A program made the position numbers and the translations under genes. The notes beneath the pieces were generated by a model. The model was given only the letters and a program-made list of their open reading frames with translations. It was not told the origin of the DNA and made no database searches. This document shows positions 28,863 through 37,560 of a stretch of 52,031 bases of DNA, one piece after another. The DNA is taken from the NCBI RefSeq assembly GCF_009709555.1, contig NZ_WJBG01000239.1, forward strand, positions 1 to 52,031. The letters are read 5' to 3'. How positions within the stretch are numbered: position 1 is the first letter of the stretch; the number at the start of each line of letters is the position of its first letter. The DNA comes from Streptomyces blattellae. GTDB lineage: Bacteria > Actinomycetota > Actinomycetes > Streptomycetales > Streptomycetaceae.

Positions 28863-31385
28863 CTAGCCCCGCAGCACCGCCCCGGTCCGCTCGCCCGCCA
28901 GGGCGACCGCCGCATCCCGAGCCGCGGAGGCCTCGTCGACGGTCAGCGTCCGATCCGCCGCACGGAACCGCAACGCGTACGCCAGCGACTTCTTGCCTTC
29001 ACCCAGCTGATCGTCGTTCTCGTACACGTCGAACAGCCGGATCGCCTCAAGGAGTTCACCCGCGCCCGCGCGCAGCGCGGCCTCCACATCGGTGTGCGGT
29101 ACGAACTTGTCGACGACCAGAGCGACATCCTGCGTGGCCACGGGGAACGCCGAGATGCGAGGCCCCGTCGGCAAACCGGCGCCGGCCGCCTCCAGCAGAT
29201 CCAGCTCGACCTCCATCGCACAGGTCCGCTCCGGCAGATGCATCGCCTTCACCACCCGCGGGTGCAGCTCACCGGCGTGGCCCACGAAGGTCTCCCCCGC
29301 GTACAGCGCGGCGCACCGCCCGGGGTGCCAGGGCGCGTGCTGGTCGGCGCGGACGGTGAGCTCCACACCGGCCTCGCGGGCGACGAGCCGGGCCGCCTCG
29401 ACGGCGTCCGCCCAGTCGGCCGGGCGGCCCTGGCCCCACCAGCCGGCCTGCTCCCGGGCACCGGCCAGCACCACGGCGGCGCGGCGCGGCTGGCGCGGCA
29501 GCGCGGTGTCGAGGGTGGCCAGCTCCTCGTCGGTGGGCCGGCGGTCGACGGGCAGCCGCGTCGGGATCGCCTCCCGCCCCGTGGGCCGGAAGACCAGCCC
29601 TGTCTCGAAGAGCGCCAGATCGTGCGAGCCCCGCCCGTCATTGCGCCGCAGCGCGCTCAGCAGGCCCGGCAGCAGCGTCGTACGGAGGGCGGGCTCCTCG
29701 TCGGAGAGCGGGTTGACGAGGGTGACCAGCGTGCGGCGCGGGTCGTCCGTGTCGATGCCGAGCTGGTCGAGGACGGCCTCGCCGATGAACGGGTAGTTCA
29801 GCGCCTCGACGTAGCCCGCTCCGGCCAGCACACGGCCGACCCGCCGGTGCAGCCGCTGCCGCCCGGTCAGCCCGCGACCCGCGGGAAGCTTGGGCAGCGT
29901 GGAGGGCAGGTTCTCGTACCCCTCCAGGCGGATGACCTCTTCGGCCAGGTCGTTCGGGTCGGTGAGGTCGGGCCGCCAGGACGGGACGGTGACGATCAGC
30001 TCGTCCTGGCCGTACACGTCGCAGCCGACCTCCTGAAGGCGGCGTACGACGGTCTCGCGGCCGTACTCGACGCCCGCGACCTTGTCCGGGTGGTCGGCCG
30101 GGATGGTGATCGTGCGCGGCGCGGACGGCGCGATGATCTCCGTGACGCCCGCTTCGGCGGTGCCGCCCGCGAGCAGCACCAGCAGATCGACCGTGCGCTG
30201 CGCGGCGGCGGCGCCGGCCAGCGGGTCGACGCCCCGCTCGAAGCGGCGGGAGGCCTCGGAGGACAGCTTGTGGCGGCGGGCGGTGCGGGCGACGGAGACC
30301 GGGTCGAAGTGGGCGGCCTCGATGACCACCTCGGTGGTCGTGCCGTCCGTCTCGTCGATCTCGGTGTTCGCGCCGCCCATGACGCCGGCGAGGCCGATCG
30401 GCCCGCGGTCGTCGGTGATCACCAGGTCGTCGGCGTCCAGCGTGCGCGTGACGCCGTCGAGGGTGGCGAGCTTCTCGCCCGCCTCGGCCCGGCGCACGCC
30501 GATGGTGCCCTGGACGCGGGCGCGGTCGTAGGCGTGCAGGGGCTGGCCCAGCTCCAGCATCACGTAGTTGGTGATGTCGACGGCGAGCGAGACCGGGCGC
30601 ATGCCCGCCTTCTGCAGGCGCCGCTGGAGCCAGATCGGGGAGCGGGCCTCGGGGTCGAGGCCGGTCACCGTGCGGGCGGTGAAGCGGTCGCAGCCCAAGG
30701 GGTCGGCGACCTCCACCGGGTAGCCGAAGGCGTTCGGACCGGGCACGTCGAGCAGCGCCGGGTCACGCAGCGGCAGCCCGTACGCGGTCGCCGCCTCGCG
30801 GGCGATACCGCGCAGCGAGAGGCAGTAGCCGCGGTCGGGTGTGACGGCGATGTCGAGGACCTCGTCGACCAGTTCGAGCAGTTCGATCGCGTCGGTGCCG
30901 ACCTCGTGCTGCGGCGGCAGCACGATGATGCCCTTGGTGCCGTCGTCGCCCATGCCCAGCTCCTCGCTGGAGCAGATCATGCCGTGCGAGGTCTTGCCGT
31001 ACGTCTTGCGGGCGCTGATCGCGAAGCCGCCGGGCAGGACGGCACCCGGCAGGACCACGACGACCTTGTCGCCGACGGCGAAGTTCCGGGCGCCGCAGAC
31101 GATCTCCTGCGGCCGGCCGCTGTCTTCCCCAGAGCCGAAAGCCTGGGAGGTGCCCCCAGCGGCGCCGACGTCCACGGTGCAGAAGCGGATCGGCTTCTTG
31201 AAGCCCTCCAGCTCCTCGATGGTCAGCACCTGGCCGACGACCAGCGGCCCCTTGAGGTCGGCGCCGAGCTGTTCGACGGTCTCGACCTCCAGACCGGCCG
31301 AAACGAGCTTGGCCTGTACGTCACGGCCGGTCTCCGTCGCCGGCAGGTCGACGTACTCCCGCAGCCAGGAAAGCGGGACCCGCAT
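28863..31385 (-). CDS. pheT: Phenylalanyl-tRNA synthetase beta subunit
   Basis: The 840-residue beta chain of the alpha2beta2 enzyme that charges tRNA-Phe. Domains in order are an N-terminal MRVPLSWLREYVDLP, an EMAP/OB tRNA-binding domain (about 40-160), the B3/B4 editing domain (about 225-400; KLSSEASRRFERGVDP near its end), the B5 domain (about 415-495), a catalytic-like domain with NPLSDEEPALRTTLLPGLL, and a C-terminal anticodon-binding FDX-ACB domain (SAFPVATQDVALVVDKFVPHTDVEAAL ... KSLAYALRFRAADRTLT). The ATG shares one base with the pheS stop (TGATG), so the subunits are made in equal amounts. Two hairpins follow the gene. Confidence 0.98.
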   Translation of the reverse strand: MRVPLSWLREYVDLPATETGRDVQAKLVSAGLEVETVEQLGADLKGPLVVGQVLTIEELEGFKKPIRFCTVDVGAAGGTSQAFGSGEDSGRPQEIVCGARNFAVGDKVVVVLPGAVLPGGFAISARKTYGKTSHGMICSSEELGMGDDGTKGIIVLPPQHEVGTDAIELLELVDEVLDIAVTPDRGYCLSLRGIAREAATAYGLPLRDPALLDVPGPNAFGYPVEVADPLGCDRFTARTVTGLDPEARSPIWLQRRLQKAGMRPVSLAVDITNYVMLELGQPLHAYDRARVQGTIGVRRAEAGEKLATLDGVTRTLDADDLVITDDRGPIGLAGVMGGANTEIDETDGTTTEVVIEAAHFDPVSVARTARRHKLSSEASRRFERGVDPLAGAAAAQRTVDLLVLLAGGTAEAGVTEIIAPSAPRTITIPADHPDKVAGVEYGRETVVRRLQEVGCDVYGQDELIVTVPSWRPDLTDPNDLAEEVIRLEGYENLPSTLPKLPAGRGLTGRQRLHRRVGRVLAGAGYVEALNYPFIGEAVLDQLGIDTDDPRRTLVTLVNPLSDEEPALRTTLLPGLLSALRRNDGRGSHDLALFETGLVFRPTGREAIPTRLPVDRRPTDEELATLDTALPRQPRRAAVVLAGAREQAGWWGQGRPADWADAVEAARLVAREAGVELTVRADQHAPWHPGRCAALYAGETFVGHAGELHPRVVKAMHLPERTCAMEVELDLLEAAGAGLPTGPRISAFPVATQDVALVVDKFVPHTDVEAALRAGAGELLEAIRLFDVYENDDQLGEGKKSLAYALRFRAADRTLTVDEASAARDAAVALAGERTGAVLRG

Positions 31386-32515
31386 CAGATCTCCATCCCG
31401 AACGGCCGGGTGAACCGGACGTCACCCTCGACCATGTCTCGCATGTCTTCGACGTTGTGGCGGAACATCAGCATCCGCTCGATGCCGAACCCGAAGGCGA
31501 ATCCGCTGTACTTCTCCGGGTCGACGCCGCAGGCGATCAGCACCCGCGGGTTGACCATGCCGCAGCCGCCCAGCTCGATCCACCCTTCCGAGGAGCACGT
31601 GCGGCAGGGGCGGTCGGGGTTGCCGACGGACTCGCCCTTGCAGACGTAGCAGAGCATGTCCATCTCGGCGGACGGCTCGGTGAAGGGGAAGTAGTTCGGG
31701 CGCAGCCGCGTCGTCATCTCCGGCCCGAAGAGCGACTGGACCATGTGGTCCATGGTCCCCTTGAGGTCGGCCATGGTCAGGCCCTCGTCCACGGCGAGCA
31801 GCTCGATCTGGTGGAAGACCGGGGTGTGCGTGGCGTCCAGCTCGTCGGTGCGGAAGACCCGGCCGGGGCAGACGACGTAGACCGGGGGCTCGCGGTCGAG
31901 AAGGGAGCGGGCCTGGACGGGCGAGGTGTGCGTCCGCAGTACGACACCGGACTCGCCGTCGCCGTCGGAGCCCTTGGGGCCCTGCACGAAGAACGTGTCC
32001 TGCATCTGGCGGGCCGGGTGGTCCGGGGTGAAGTTCAGCGCGTCGAAGTTGAACCACTCGGCCTCGACCTCGGGGCCCTCGGCGATCTCGTAGCCCATGG
32101 AGACGAAGACGTCGGCGACCCGCTCCATCATCGTGGTCAGCGGGTGGCGGGCGCCGGCCGGAACGCGGTCGTACGGCAGCGTGACGTCCACCGCCTCCTC
32201 GACCAGCATCCGGGCGTCGCGCTCGGCCTCCAGCTCCGCCTGGCGGGCGGTGAGCGCCTTGTTCACGGCGCCGCGGGCCATGCCGACACGCTTGCCTGCC
32301 TCGGCCTTGGCGTGCGGGGGCAGGGCCCCGATCTCGCGGTTGGCGAGGGCCAGCGGGGAGGTACCGCCGGAGTGAGCGACCTTGGCCTCCTGGAGCGCGT
32401 CGAGGGAGTCCGCGGCGGCGAAGGCGGCAAGCGCCTCGTCCCGCATGCGCTCGATCGCTTCCGGTTTCAAGGCCTCGACCTCGACAGGGTCGTACGACTT
32501 ATTCGGTGCCGACAT
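31385..32515 (-). CDS. pheS: Phenylalanyl-tRNA synthetase alpha subunit
   Basis: The 376-residue catalytic chain has an N-terminal coiled coil that binds tRNA (about 1-100: HSGGTSPLALANREIGALPPHAKAEAGKRVG) and a class II core. The core includes HPLTTMMERVADVFVSMGYE, HPARQMQDTFFV, motif 2-like RVFRTDELDATHTPVFHQIELLAVDEG and motif 3 GFAFGFGIERMLMFRHNVEDMRD. It forms a two-gene operon with pheT. Upstream, TAGACT (32593-32598 on the minus strand) is a possible -10 box giving a leader of about 75 bases. I see no T-box-like structure or Phe-rich leader peptide. Confidence 0.98.
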   Translation of the reverse strand: MSAPNKSYDPVEVEALKPEAIERMRDEALAAFAAADSLDALQEAKVAHSGGTSPLALANREIGALPPHAKAEAGKRVGMARGAVNKALTARQAELEAERDARMLVEEAVDVTLPYDRVPAGARHPLTTMMERVADVFVSMGYEIAEGPEVEAEWFNFDALNFTPDHPARQMQDTFFVQGPKGSDGDGESGVVLRTHTSPVQARSLLDREPPVYVVCPGRVFRTDELDATHTPVFHQIELLAVDEGLTMADLKGTMDHMVQSLFGPEMTTRLRPNYFPFTEPSAEMDMLCYVCKGESVGNPDRPCRTCSSEGWIELGGCGMVNPRVLIACGVDPEKYSGFAFGFGIERMLMFRHNVEDMRDMVEGDVRFTRPFGMEI

Positions 32516-32592
32516 CTCTTCCCGTGCTTCCGATTGGCTGGCTGAAGGTCCCCATCACAGACTCCGCGAGGACACATGGGTGCCAAAGGCCG

Positions 32593-32598
32593 AGTCTA
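32593..32598 (-). promoter_or_regulatory. Candidate -10 box of the pheST operon
   Basis: TAGACT on the minus strand, 78 bp before the pheS ATG, fits the -10 consensus at the key positions. The -35 region is not convincing. Confidence 0.35.
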
Positions 32599-32643
32599 AC
32601 GGGGTGGAGGTATACGAATGCGCCCGCGGGCCGCTCGGACGTC

Positions 32644-33783
32644 TCAGGTGAGATACGCCGGAGTGCTCACGGGCAACGTAAATCGGAACTCGGCGCCGCC
32701 GCCGGGGGCGCGGCCGACCGTGATGGTGCCGCCGTGAACCTCGACGATGCCCTTGACGATATAGAGCCCGAGGCCGGTGCCGCCGCGCTTGCTGCCCCGC
32801 CAGAAGCGGGTGAAGACGCGGTTCATGGACTCCTCCGGGATGCCTGGGCCCTCGTCGCTCACGGTGACCGATGTGCCGGTGTCCTCTCCCTCACGGGGGG
32901 ACGTGGCGGGCGTGACGTCAATCGTGACGGTTCCCTCGCCGTGCCGCACGGCATTTTCCAGCAGGTTGCTGAGCACCTGGTCGACCTTGTCGGGGTCGGC
33001 CCACAGACCGGGCAGCGGCTGCTCGATACGCAGCAGGAACCGGTCGGCGGGCAGCCCGGCGGCGACGTAGGCCTGGATGTGCCGGCCGACCGCGGCACCG
33101 ATGTCGACGGGCTGGCGGCGCAGCTCCAGCCGCCCGGAGTCGATGCGGGAGATGTCGAGGAGCTCGGTGATCAGCCGGGTGACCCGGTCGGCGTCGGCGT
33201 CGACAGTCTCCAGCATCAGCCGCTTCTGGTCGTCGGTGAACCTCTCCCACTTGGCGAGGAGGGTGGCGGTGAAGCCCTTGACGGAGGTGAGGGGGGAGCG
33301 CAGTTCGTGGGCGACGGTCGCTATCAGCTCGGCATGGCTGCGCTCGGTGCGGCGACGGGCCTCGGTGTCGCGGAGGGACACGACGACGCGGTGGACGGGC
33401 CCGGTGGGTTCGGTACGGACGTACCGCGCGGAGACGAGGACCTCACGCCCGCCGGGCAGCAGCAGGTTCCGCTCGGGCTGCCCCACCCTGATGGCGAGCC
33501 CGCCGTACGGATCGGTCAGCTGCCACCAGCGCCTGCCCTCCAGGTCCTCTAACGGCAGCGCCTTTTCCAGCCGCATGCCGAGGGCGTCGGCGGCGGACAC
33601 GGCGGTGATCCGCTCCGCGGCGGTGTTGAAGCAGACGACCCGCCCGTGCTCATCGGCGACGACGAGGCCGTCCGGCAGTTGATCGGGGTCGATGCCGAGC
33701 CCGGCGACATCGCCGGACGGCCGGGACGCGGGCGGTCGCCCCGCACCCCGTGCTTCCGGCGCGTTGCTGGTGCCGATGGTCAT
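32644..33783 (-). CDS. PAS-domain sensor histidine kinase
   Basis: The 379-residue kinase has no membrane span, so it is probably cytosolic. A PAS domain (about 30-140: LPDGLVVADEHGRVVCFNTAAERITAVSAADALG) precedes HisKA with the phosphorylated H159 in ATVAHELRSPLTSVKG. The HATPase_c domain follows: N-box NLLENAVRHGEG, G1 DEGPGIPEES and G2 GGTGLGLYIVKGIVEVHGG. No response regulator gene is adjacent, so it is an orphan kinase. ATG 33783 is preceded by a GGTGGGG stretch. The gene lies between trmH and pheS, all on the minus strand, and may share the trmH transcript. Confidence 0.93.
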   Translation of the reverse strand: MTIGTSNAPEARGAGRPPASRPSGDVAGLGIDPDQLPDGLVVADEHGRVVCFNTAAERITAVSAADALGMRLEKALPLEDLEGRRWWQLTDPYGGLAIRVGQPERNLLLPGGREVLVSARYVRTEPTGPVHRVVVSLRDTEARRRTERSHAELIATVAHELRSPLTSVKGFTATLLAKWERFTDDQKRLMLETVDADADRVTRLITELLDISRIDSGRLELRRQPVDIGAAVGRHIQAYVAAGLPADRFLLRIEQPLPGLWADPDKVDQVLSNLLENAVRHGEGTVTIDVTPATSPREGEDTGTSVTVSDEGPGIPEESMNRVFTRFWRGSKRGGTGLGLYIVKGIVEVHGGTITVGRAPGGGAEFRFTLPVSTPAYLT

Positions 33784-33833
33784 CCCCGTACCCCACCTCT
33801 CAGACGGCGCAGGGCCCCGAACAGGCCACCCTA

Positions 33834-34682
<849 letters not shown>

Positions 34683-34721
34683 ACAGCTCACCTTCAGAAA
34701 GAAACCGGTGCTCACACAGCA

Positions 34722-34753
34722 ACGGACCCGCAGGCAGAAACCCACGGGTCCGT
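34722..34753 (-). terminator. Terminator after the infC-rpmI-rplT operon
   Basis: Arms ACGGACCCG (34722-34730) and CGGGTCCGT (34745-34753) form a 9-bp stem with a 14-base loop, just downstream of rplT and before trmH. Confidence 0.7.
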
Positions 34754-34784
34754 CCAGTCACGTCGGCCTAGGCCCAGCGTGGCG

Positions 34785-35168
34785 TCACGCGGCCTTCGGC
34801 GCGTTGACGTCCGCCGGCAGCGCCTTCTGCGCGACCTCGACGAGCGCGGCGAACGCGGTGGCGTCGTTGACGGCCAGCTCGGCGAGGATCTTGCGGTCGA
34901 CCTCGATGTTCGCGGCCTTCAGGCCCTGGATGAAGCGGTTGTACGTGATGCCGTTGGCGCGGGCAGCGGCGTTGATGCGCTGGATCCACAGCTGGCGGAA
35001 GTCACCCTTGCGCTTCTTGCGGTCGTTGTAGTTGTAGACCAGCGAGTGGGTGACCTGCTCCTTGGCCTTGCGGTACAGGCGCGAACGCTGACCGCGGTAG
35101 CCGGAGGCCTGCTCGAGGATCGCCCGGCGCTTCTTGTGGGCGTTGACTGCCCGCTTGACGCGTGCCAC
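34785..35168 (-). CDS. rplT: 50S ribosomal protein L20
   Basis: The 127-residue L20 binds 23S rRNA early in 50S assembly. It opens MARVKRAVNAHKKRRAILEQASGYRGQRSRLYRKAKEQVTHS and contains the typical NDRKKRKGDFRQLWIQRINAAARANGITYNRFIQGLKAANIEVDRKILAELA. AAGGAGTT precedes the ATG. The protein is often an autoregulator of the infC operon in other bacteria. The 110-bp gap after rpmI is long enough to hold a separate control element, although I see no definite structure there. Confidence 0.98.
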   Translation of the reverse strand: MARVKRAVNAHKKRRAILEQASGYRGQRSRLYRKAKEQVTHSLVYNYNDRKKRKGDFRQLWIQRINAAARANGITYNRFIQGLKAANIEVDRKILAELAVNDATAFAALVEVAQKALPADVNAPKAA

Positions 35169-35278
35169 TTGTTAACTCCTTGTAGCGGGGCCGTGGTTGG
35201 ACTCACACGGCCCGGAATCGATTGGGTCCCGGTCCTGGCGTACGGCGCTCGGTGATCAGAAGACCAGGCGCCCGTACG

Positions 35279-35473
35279 TCACTTGCCGAGAAGCTTCTTG
35301 ATCTTCGCGGCGTCGCCCGGGGCCATCTCGGCGTTGCCGGTGAGGCGACGCGTCACGCGGGACGACTTGTGCTCAAGCAGGTGGCGCTTGCCGGCGCGCT
35401 CACGGAGCACCTTGCCGGAGCCGGTGACCTTGAAGCGCTTGCTGGCACCGCTGTGCGACTTGTTCTTCGGCAT
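35279..35473 (-). CDS. rpmI: 50S ribosomal protein L35
   Basis: The 64-residue L35 reads MPKNKSHSGASKRFKVTGSG and ends DAAKIKKLLGK. It is full length and lies between infC and rplT in the conserved order. A ribosome-binding site GGAGAG lies just upstream of the ATG at 35473. Confidence 0.98.
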   Translation of the reverse strand: MPKNKSHSGASKRFKVTGSGKVLRERAGKRHLLEHKSSRVTRRLTGNAEMAPGDAAKIKKLLGK

Positions 35474-35583
35474 AGCGCCGTTCTCTCCTCGTCGGTGGCG
35501 CTCCGATGCCCGGTCGCGAAACCGGGCACGGTGGAGCGTCGCTGTTGTATCGGTTACATCCTGGGGACTCGCGCCCCCCGGGA

Positions 35584-36240
35584 TCACGCCTCGGCGGAAG
35601 CCTCGGCAGGCGCCTCGGCGGCCACGGCGTTCTCGGAGTCCGCGGCGTTCTGCGAGCGGCCGGGGTTGGCCTTCGCTTCCGCCTTGCGGGCTTCCTGCGC
35701 CTGGCGGGCCTCGGCCATCGCCTCGGTCTTCTTCTTGTGCGGACCGAGAACCATGATCATGTTCCGGCCGTCCTGCTTCGGGTTCGACTCGACGAAACCG
35801 AGGTCCTGGACGTCCTCCGCGAGACGCTGCAGCAGTCGGTAGCCCAGCTCGGGCCGGGACTGCTCGCGACCACGGAACATGATCGTGATCTTGACCTTGT
35901 CGCCCTGCTTGAGGAACCGGACGACGTGACCCTTCTTGGTGTCATAGTCGTGCGGGTCGATCTTCGGCCGGAGCTTCATCTCCTTGATGACCGTGTGCGC
36001 CTGGTTCTTGCGCGCCTCACGGGCCTTCATGGCCGACTCGTACTTGAACTTCCCGTAGTCCATGAGCTTGCACACGGGCGGACGGGCGTTCGCCGCGACC
36101 TCGACCAGGTCCAGGTCGTACTCCTGCGCAAGCTCCAGGGCCTTGGCCAGCGGGACGATGCCCACCTGCTCGCCGCTGGGACCGACAAGTCGCACCTCGG
36201 GAACGCGAATCCGGTCGTTGATGCGGGGCTCGGCGCTGAT
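35584..36240 (-). CDS. infC: Translation initiation factor IF-3, with a probable ATC start codon
   Basis: The 218-residue IF-3 keeps ribosomal subunits apart and proofreads start codons. The N domain begins SAEPRINDRIRVPEVRLVGPSGEQVG. The C domain runs from MKLRPKIDPHDYDTKKGHVVRFLKQGDKVKITIMFRGRE. A charged tail ends AEAPAEASAEA, longer than in E. coli. No ATG, GTG or TTG lies at the expected start. A GAGGAGG site is followed by ATCCATC, so ATC at 36238-36240 is the likely start, as in other infC genes that use rare codons for IF-3 autocontrol. The nearest in-frame standard starts are GTGs at 36264-36267, upstream of the ribosome-binding site. A U-tract terminator lies in its leader. Confidence 0.93.
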   Translation of the reverse strand: MSAEPRINDRIRVPEVRLVGPSGEQVGIVPLAKALELAQEYDLDLVEVAANARPPVCKLMDYGKFKYESAMKAREARKNQAHTVIKEMKLRPKIDPHDYDTKKGHVVRFLKQGDKVKITIMFRGREQSRPELGYRLLQRLAEDVQDLGFVESNPKQDGRNMIMVLGPHKKKTEAMAEARQAQEARKAEAKANPGRSQNAADSENAVAAEAPAEASAEA

Positions 36241-36324
36241 GGATCCTCCTCGGTAGCACCACACGACTGTCTGGAGGACAGCCGCGTAACGTCTCTTTTC
36301 GATAGACCTAACCGCGCCGAAGCA

Positions 36325-36356
36325 CAAAAAATGCCCCGGACGATCACAGGCGGGGC
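36325..36356 (-). terminator. U-tract terminator (attenuator) in the infC leader
   Basis: On the minus strand GCCCCG (36356-36351) pairs with CGGGGC (36338-36333), followed by a run of six T. This is one of the few hairpins here with a U-tract, and it lies 85 bp upstream of infC inside its leader, so it is probably an attenuator for the infC-rpmI-rplT operon. Confidence 0.75.
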
Positions 36357-36544
36357 TCCTCGAACTACCGGAGCGACCGCCGCGAGGATCGCGGGGCGCA
36401 CTTTCGGGCGGATGCCCGTCGCTGAACGGGACCGCCTGACCGGTGACCCGCCGCCCGGAAGGCGGTCAGGTGGGAGTTCGAAAGCCTCCACTTGTAGGTC
36501 GGGCCCGTGCCGTGTGGCATACGTGTCCGACCGGTCGTTACACA

Positions 36545-36574
36545 AGGTTAGCAGCAACCCGGGGGTGGTGCGAA
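36545..36574 (-). promoter_or_regulatory. Promoter of the infC-rpmI-rplT operon
   Basis: On the minus strand TTCGCA (36574-36569) and TAACCT (36550-36545) are 18 bp apart. Transcription would begin near 36538, giving a leader of about 300 bases with several GC-rich hairpins before the attenuator. Confidence 0.55.
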
Positions 36575-36605
36575 CCGGCGTGCATCGGGGCCTATCGTGT
36601 CCGGC

Positions 36606-36962
36606 ATGAGTGACACCCCGCCTGAGACGCCCGACTTCGACGCCATGACCCGTGACATCGCCGAGGTCCCCGCGGTCGAGGTGATCGTGACGGTCGCCGT
36701 CAACCTGATGAGCGCCGCCGCGGTGAAGCTCGGTCTGACCGAGGAGGGCGAGAAGCACAAGGACCTGGACGAGGCCCGCAAGCTGGTGTCCGCCCTCGCC
36801 GGACTGCTCGACGCCAGCGCCACGGAGATCAGCTCCTTCCACGCGGCCCCGCTGCGCGACGGTCTGAAGTCGCTCCAGCTGGCGTTCCGCGAGGCGTCGA
36901 TCGTCCCGGACGAGCCCGGCCAGGGACCCGGCGAGAAGTACACCGGCCCGGTCTACGGCTAA
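36606..36962 (+). CDS. DUF1844 domain-containing protein
   Basis: The 118-residue protein matches DUF1844: FDAMTRDIAEVPAVEVIVTVAVNLMSAAAVKLGLTEE, then KDLDEARKLVSALAGLLDASATEISSFHAAPLRDGLKSLQLAFREAS. It is all-helical and conserved next to infC in actinobacteria. Its function is unknown. ATG 36606 is chosen over GTG 36597. It is divergent from infC, and the two promoters share the 36540-36600 region. The gene is followed by nearly 600 bp of repeats with no other gene. Confidence 0.93.
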   Translation: MSDTPPETPDFDAMTRDIAEVPAVEVIVTVAVNLMSAAAVKLGLTEEGEKHKDLDEARKLVSALAGLLDASATEISSFHAAPLRDGLKSLQLAFREASIVPDEPGQGPGEKYTGPVYG

Positions 36963-37123
36963 AACTGCCCGGGCGGATCGGGCCGGCTGCCCGGAACGGC
37001 ACCTCGTCAGTGGTCAGTGCGGGTGAGCCGGGTGAGCGGGGGCGATGGGGTGCCCCCGCGTGAGCGGATTCGAGGGTGCGGAGAGCCTCCGGCGGCAAGG
37101 CCGGGGAGGGCGTCGGCGCGATG
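36963..37123. other. Non-coding part of the DUF1844-sseB intergenic region
   Basis: The region between the convergent DUF1844 and SseB genes spans 36963-37560. This first part holds no gene or clear terminator that I can support. Two minisatellites fill the rest. Confidence 0.6.
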
Positions 37124-37300
37124 GGTCCCGCGCGCGAGGGCGAGCGGCCATCGCAGCCCTGAAACGCGTCGGCCGCGAGATCGGTCCCACGCGCGAGGGC
37201 GAGCGGGTCGGCCGCGGAGCAACCGGCCGCGATGACCGACTGGTCCCGCGCGCGCGGGCGAGCGTCGGGAGTCGGCCGTCGGCGAGGACGTCGCGGACGG
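37124..37300. repeat. Degenerate 59-bp tandem repeat, three units
   Basis: A core GGTCCCGCGCGCGAGGGCG (one base varies) begins at 37124, 37183 and 37242, exactly 59 bp apart. The rest of each unit is diverged but GC-rich and similar in composition. Confidence 0.75.
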
Positions 37301-37359
37301 GCGGGCCGGAGCCCGCGAGGCCGGCACTCGACGACGGGCCGGAACCCGCAACGTCGGGC

Positions 37360-37550
37360 ATTGGACAGGCCGGAGCCGCGACATCGGGCACCCGACGGAC
37401 CGGAGCCGCGACTCGGGCATCCGACGGACCGGAGCCGCGACTCGGGCATTGGACAGGCCGGAGCCGCGACATCGGGCACCCGACGGACCGGAGCCGCGAC
37501 TCGGGCATCCGACGGACCGGAGCCGCGACTCGGGCATCCGACGGACCGGA
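37360..37550. repeat. 29/30-bp minisatellite with an exact 88-bp higher-order duplication
   Basis: Six units of 30, 29 and 29 bp, each containing CCGGAGCCGCGAC, make the block 37360-37447. It is repeated exactly at 37448-37535, then followed by half a unit to 37550. A diverged unit precedes it (37326-37359). It ends 10 bp before the sseB stop. Confidence 0.9.
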
Positions 37551-37560
37551 CGGGCCCTGG

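Noticed and set aside
27771..31649. A 1,292-codon open frame on the plus strand
   Set aside because: It is antisense to the phosphatase and pheT genes. Its composition is His/Arg/Gln/Val-rich, typical of a GC-driven shadow frame, and it matches no family.
37124..37550. Possible CRISPR array
   Set aside because: Units are contiguous or share the whole period. There are no unique spacers of constant length and no cas genes nearby, so these are tandem repeats.
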